DNA of 64,000 bases, from positions 62,001 through 126,000 of the forward strand of contig CASGEC010000006.1 of NCBI GenBank assembly GCA_949300365.1. Direction: 5' to 3'. The notes under the pieces are model-generated. The model worked only from the letters and a program-made list of their open reading frames with translations. It searched no databases and was not told the origin of the DNA. Both the position numbers and the translations under genes were made by a program. The DNA comes from an uncultured Bacillota bacterium (GTDB taxonomy: Bacteria > Bacillota_I > Bacilli_A > RFN20 > CAG-288). Position 1 is the first letter of the stretch. Each line of letters starts with the position of its first letter. This document shows, in pieces, positions 62,906 through 64,000 of the stretch.

Positions 62906-63310
62906 CGAAAAGTTATCCACAAAGAAAAGAAAGGCGAAAGGACAATAAGAATAGGAAGGAAGAGAGTTATCCACCAGCATCGTATTGTGGATAACTTGGG
63001 GATAACGTTCCGGTGGATAACTTCTTGGTGGATAAGTGGATAACTATCCACAATCCAAAGACTTATCCACAGAGAAATTTATCGATGATTTCGGCAAAAT
63101 AAGCCAATATCCACCGCCTTGAAAGACGTTATCCACAAGCGGTTGATAACCCTGTTTTCCGGTGGATAAGCAGTGGATAAGTCGGAAAAGTTATCGACAA
63201 TGGAATTTCTTTTTCAACAAAGTATACACAAGGACAAGAAGGGAAAACGAAAGGCGGACAAACAGCAAAAAACAAAAAGATGCACCGTATTTTCCTTTTG
63301 TGGATAAGCT
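62906..63310. other. oriC: DnaA-box cluster upstream of dnaA (upstream half of oriC)
   Basis: Five perfect boxes TTATCCACA or its complement: 62913-62921 (+), 62986-62994 (-), 63063-63071 (+), 63129-63137 (+), 63299-63307 (-). Near matches with one change: TTATCCACC/GGTGGATAA at 62967-62975, 63012-63020, 63027-63035 and 63161-63169; AGTGGATAA at 63035-63043 and 63172-63180; TGGGGATAA at 62997-63005; CTATCCACA at 63044-63052; TTATCGACA at 63191-63199. The 559-base region between dnaA and the divergent DUF368 gene contains no open reading frame of note. Confidence 0.92.
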
Positions 63311-63352
63311 CTTTCACGCTTCCCCTATATAGGATATAGGAAAGGACTAAGG

Positions 63353-63377
63353 TATAATTCTCCATGCTTTCAAGGAG
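63353..63377 (+). promoter_or_regulatory. Promoter -10 box and ribosome site of DUF368 gene
   Basis: TATAAT at 63353-63358 and AAGGAG at 63372-63377, 6 bases before the ATG at 63384. A CCTATATAGG palindrome (63324-63333) lies just upstream. Confidence 0.55.
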
Positions 63378-63383
63378 AAAGAA

Positions 63384-64000
63384 ATGAACACAGAAAACGA
63401 ACCTCTGGAAAAGGAAGAGGAAAAAAGCAACGAGAAAGGAAAGGAAGAAGCCGTCTTCCCACTTGAGAAATACGACTCCAAGAGCTGGATGAAGAGTCTG
63501 CTTCTCGGCGCCTTCCTCGGCCTTGCCATCGTCGTCCCGGGCATCTCGGGATCGGCTGTCGCCATCATCTTCCGCCTCTATGACAAGTTGATCTATGCCT
63601 TCGCCAACATCCTCAAGCGCTTCAAGGCCTGCTTCCTCTTCCTGCTCCCGATTGCCATCGGTGCCATCATCGGCTTTGCCATCGGCTTCATCCTCGTCAA
63701 GGTCCTCTTGGAACTGATACCCTTTGGCATCATCGGCTACTTTGCCGGCTTGATGATCGGAGCCCTGCCGACGGTCCTTGCCGAAGTCAAGGAAGACAAG
63801 GTGACGCCGGTCAAGCGAGTGCTCATGGCTATCGGTATCATCATTCCTTTGATCGTCGGTGCCTTTGCCGTCACGATGACCTGGCTTAGCGTCGAAGGGG
63901 TGGATCTGACCTACGGCATCGCCAACAGCGCCGCCTCGAATCCCACCCAGGAGGGAACGATCGATACCGGAATCTTTGGAAACTTCCCCTGGTGGATCTA
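63384..64000 (+). CDS. DUF368 membrane protein (putative undecaprenyl phosphate translocase), partial
   Basis: Runs off the right edge after 205 codons. After a 30-residue Glu/Lys-rich N terminus (NTENEPLEKEEEKSNEKGK) comes the DUF368 start: SLLLGAFLGLAIVVPGISGSAVAII, then several hydrophobic helices with GIIGYFAGLMIGALPTVL. The VPGISGS motif is the family signature. Members have been reported to flip undecaprenyl phosphate back across the membrane, recycling the lipid carrier used for wall and polysaccharide synthesis; this role is inferred here. It is divergent from dnaA across the DnaA-box cluster. Confidence 0.88.
   Translation, partial: MNTENEPLEKEEEKSNEKGKEEAVFPLEKYDSKSWMKSLLLGAFLGLAIVVPGISGSAVAIIFRLYDKLIYAFANILKRFKACFLFLLPIAIGAIIGFAIGFILVKVLLELIPFGIIGYFAGLMIGALPTVLAEVKEDKVTPVKRVLMAIGIIIPLIVGAFAVTMTWLSVEGVDLTYGIANSAASNPTQEGTIDTGIFGNFPWWI

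Noticed and set aside
63324-63341. CCTATATAGG and TATAGGA repeats as origin iterons
   Set aside because: Only two copies, and they sit in the promoter of the DUF368 gene; DnaA boxes explain the region better.

Overview
This window looks like the chromosome of a low-complexity Firmicutes bacterium of class Bacilli, probably an uncultured gut lineage related to Erysipelotrichales/RF39/RFN20-type organisms. Reasons seen in the sequence: the gene set rsmA, rnmV (RNase M5), hprK, ppaX, whiA, a degenerate CIRCE element at groESL, Gram-positive style Shine-Dalgarno sites (AAGGAGG), and a Bacillus-type replication origin. TGA is a normal stop here, so this is not a Mycoplasma-type code. Base composition is near half G+C by eye, with a few clearly AT-rich islands. 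The exact taxon cannot be fixed from the sequence alone.

Layout, left to right. 1-3.5 kb: minus-strand operon of a secreted beta-rich protein plus a split ABC exporter (cut by the window edge). 3.5-7.0 kb: rsmA-rnmV-tatD-mnmE. 7.1-14.5 kb: plus-strand acetyltransferase, enolase, then ftsH (very long)-HTH protein-lemA-tsaC-rpiB. 14.5-18.4 kb: vsr, nudix hydrolase, feoAB. 18.4-26.2 kb: two polysaccharide/cell-envelope membrane proteins (O-antigen-ligase-like and YfhO-like), PPi-type phosphofructokinase, and an AAA ATPase with a poly-C tract. 26.2-33.3 kb: groESL, SDR, psuG, galM, an unknown soluble protein, ung and two small proteins. 33.4-39.6 kb: plus-strand operon of a hydrolase, sugar transferase, polymerase, tdk and a P-type ATPase. 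39.6-42.8 kb: gap-pgk-tpiA. 43-50.6 kb: uvrA-hprK-lgt-ppaX-trxB-whiA, the order familiar from Bacillus. 50.8-54.6 kb: two peptidases, a GT2 glycosyltransferase and a zinc-ribbon membrane protein. 54.6-57.5 kb: a 957-residue coiled-coil protein with a duplicated end domain. 57.6-63.4 kb: dnaN, origin unwinding site, an ABC transporter interrupted by an in-frame stop, dnaA, and a dense DnaA-box cluster. 63.4 kb to the end: a DUF368 membrane protein (partial).

Most genes left of the origin are on the minus strand, as expected for leading-strand genes of a fork moving left from about 63 kb. The exceptions are three plus-strand blocks (7.1-14.5, 19.9-26.2, 33.5-39.6 kb). Metabolically the window holds most of lower glycolysis (gap, pgk, tpiA, eno) with a PPi-type PFK, and PpaX beside HprK.

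The most notable structures are: (1) a Bacillus-like bipartite origin whose two halves are separated by about 4 kb, because an ABC-transporter locus sits between dnaA and the unwinding element upstream of dnaN; (2) that transporter, split by a TAA codon in an otherwise uninterrupted reading frame; (3) an unrecognised 957-residue coiled-coil protein with related domains at both ends, next to dnaN; (4) an AT-rich secreted beta-strand protein coupled to its own ABC exporter; (5) three genes whose -10 box lies so close to the ATG that their mRNAs should be leaderless.
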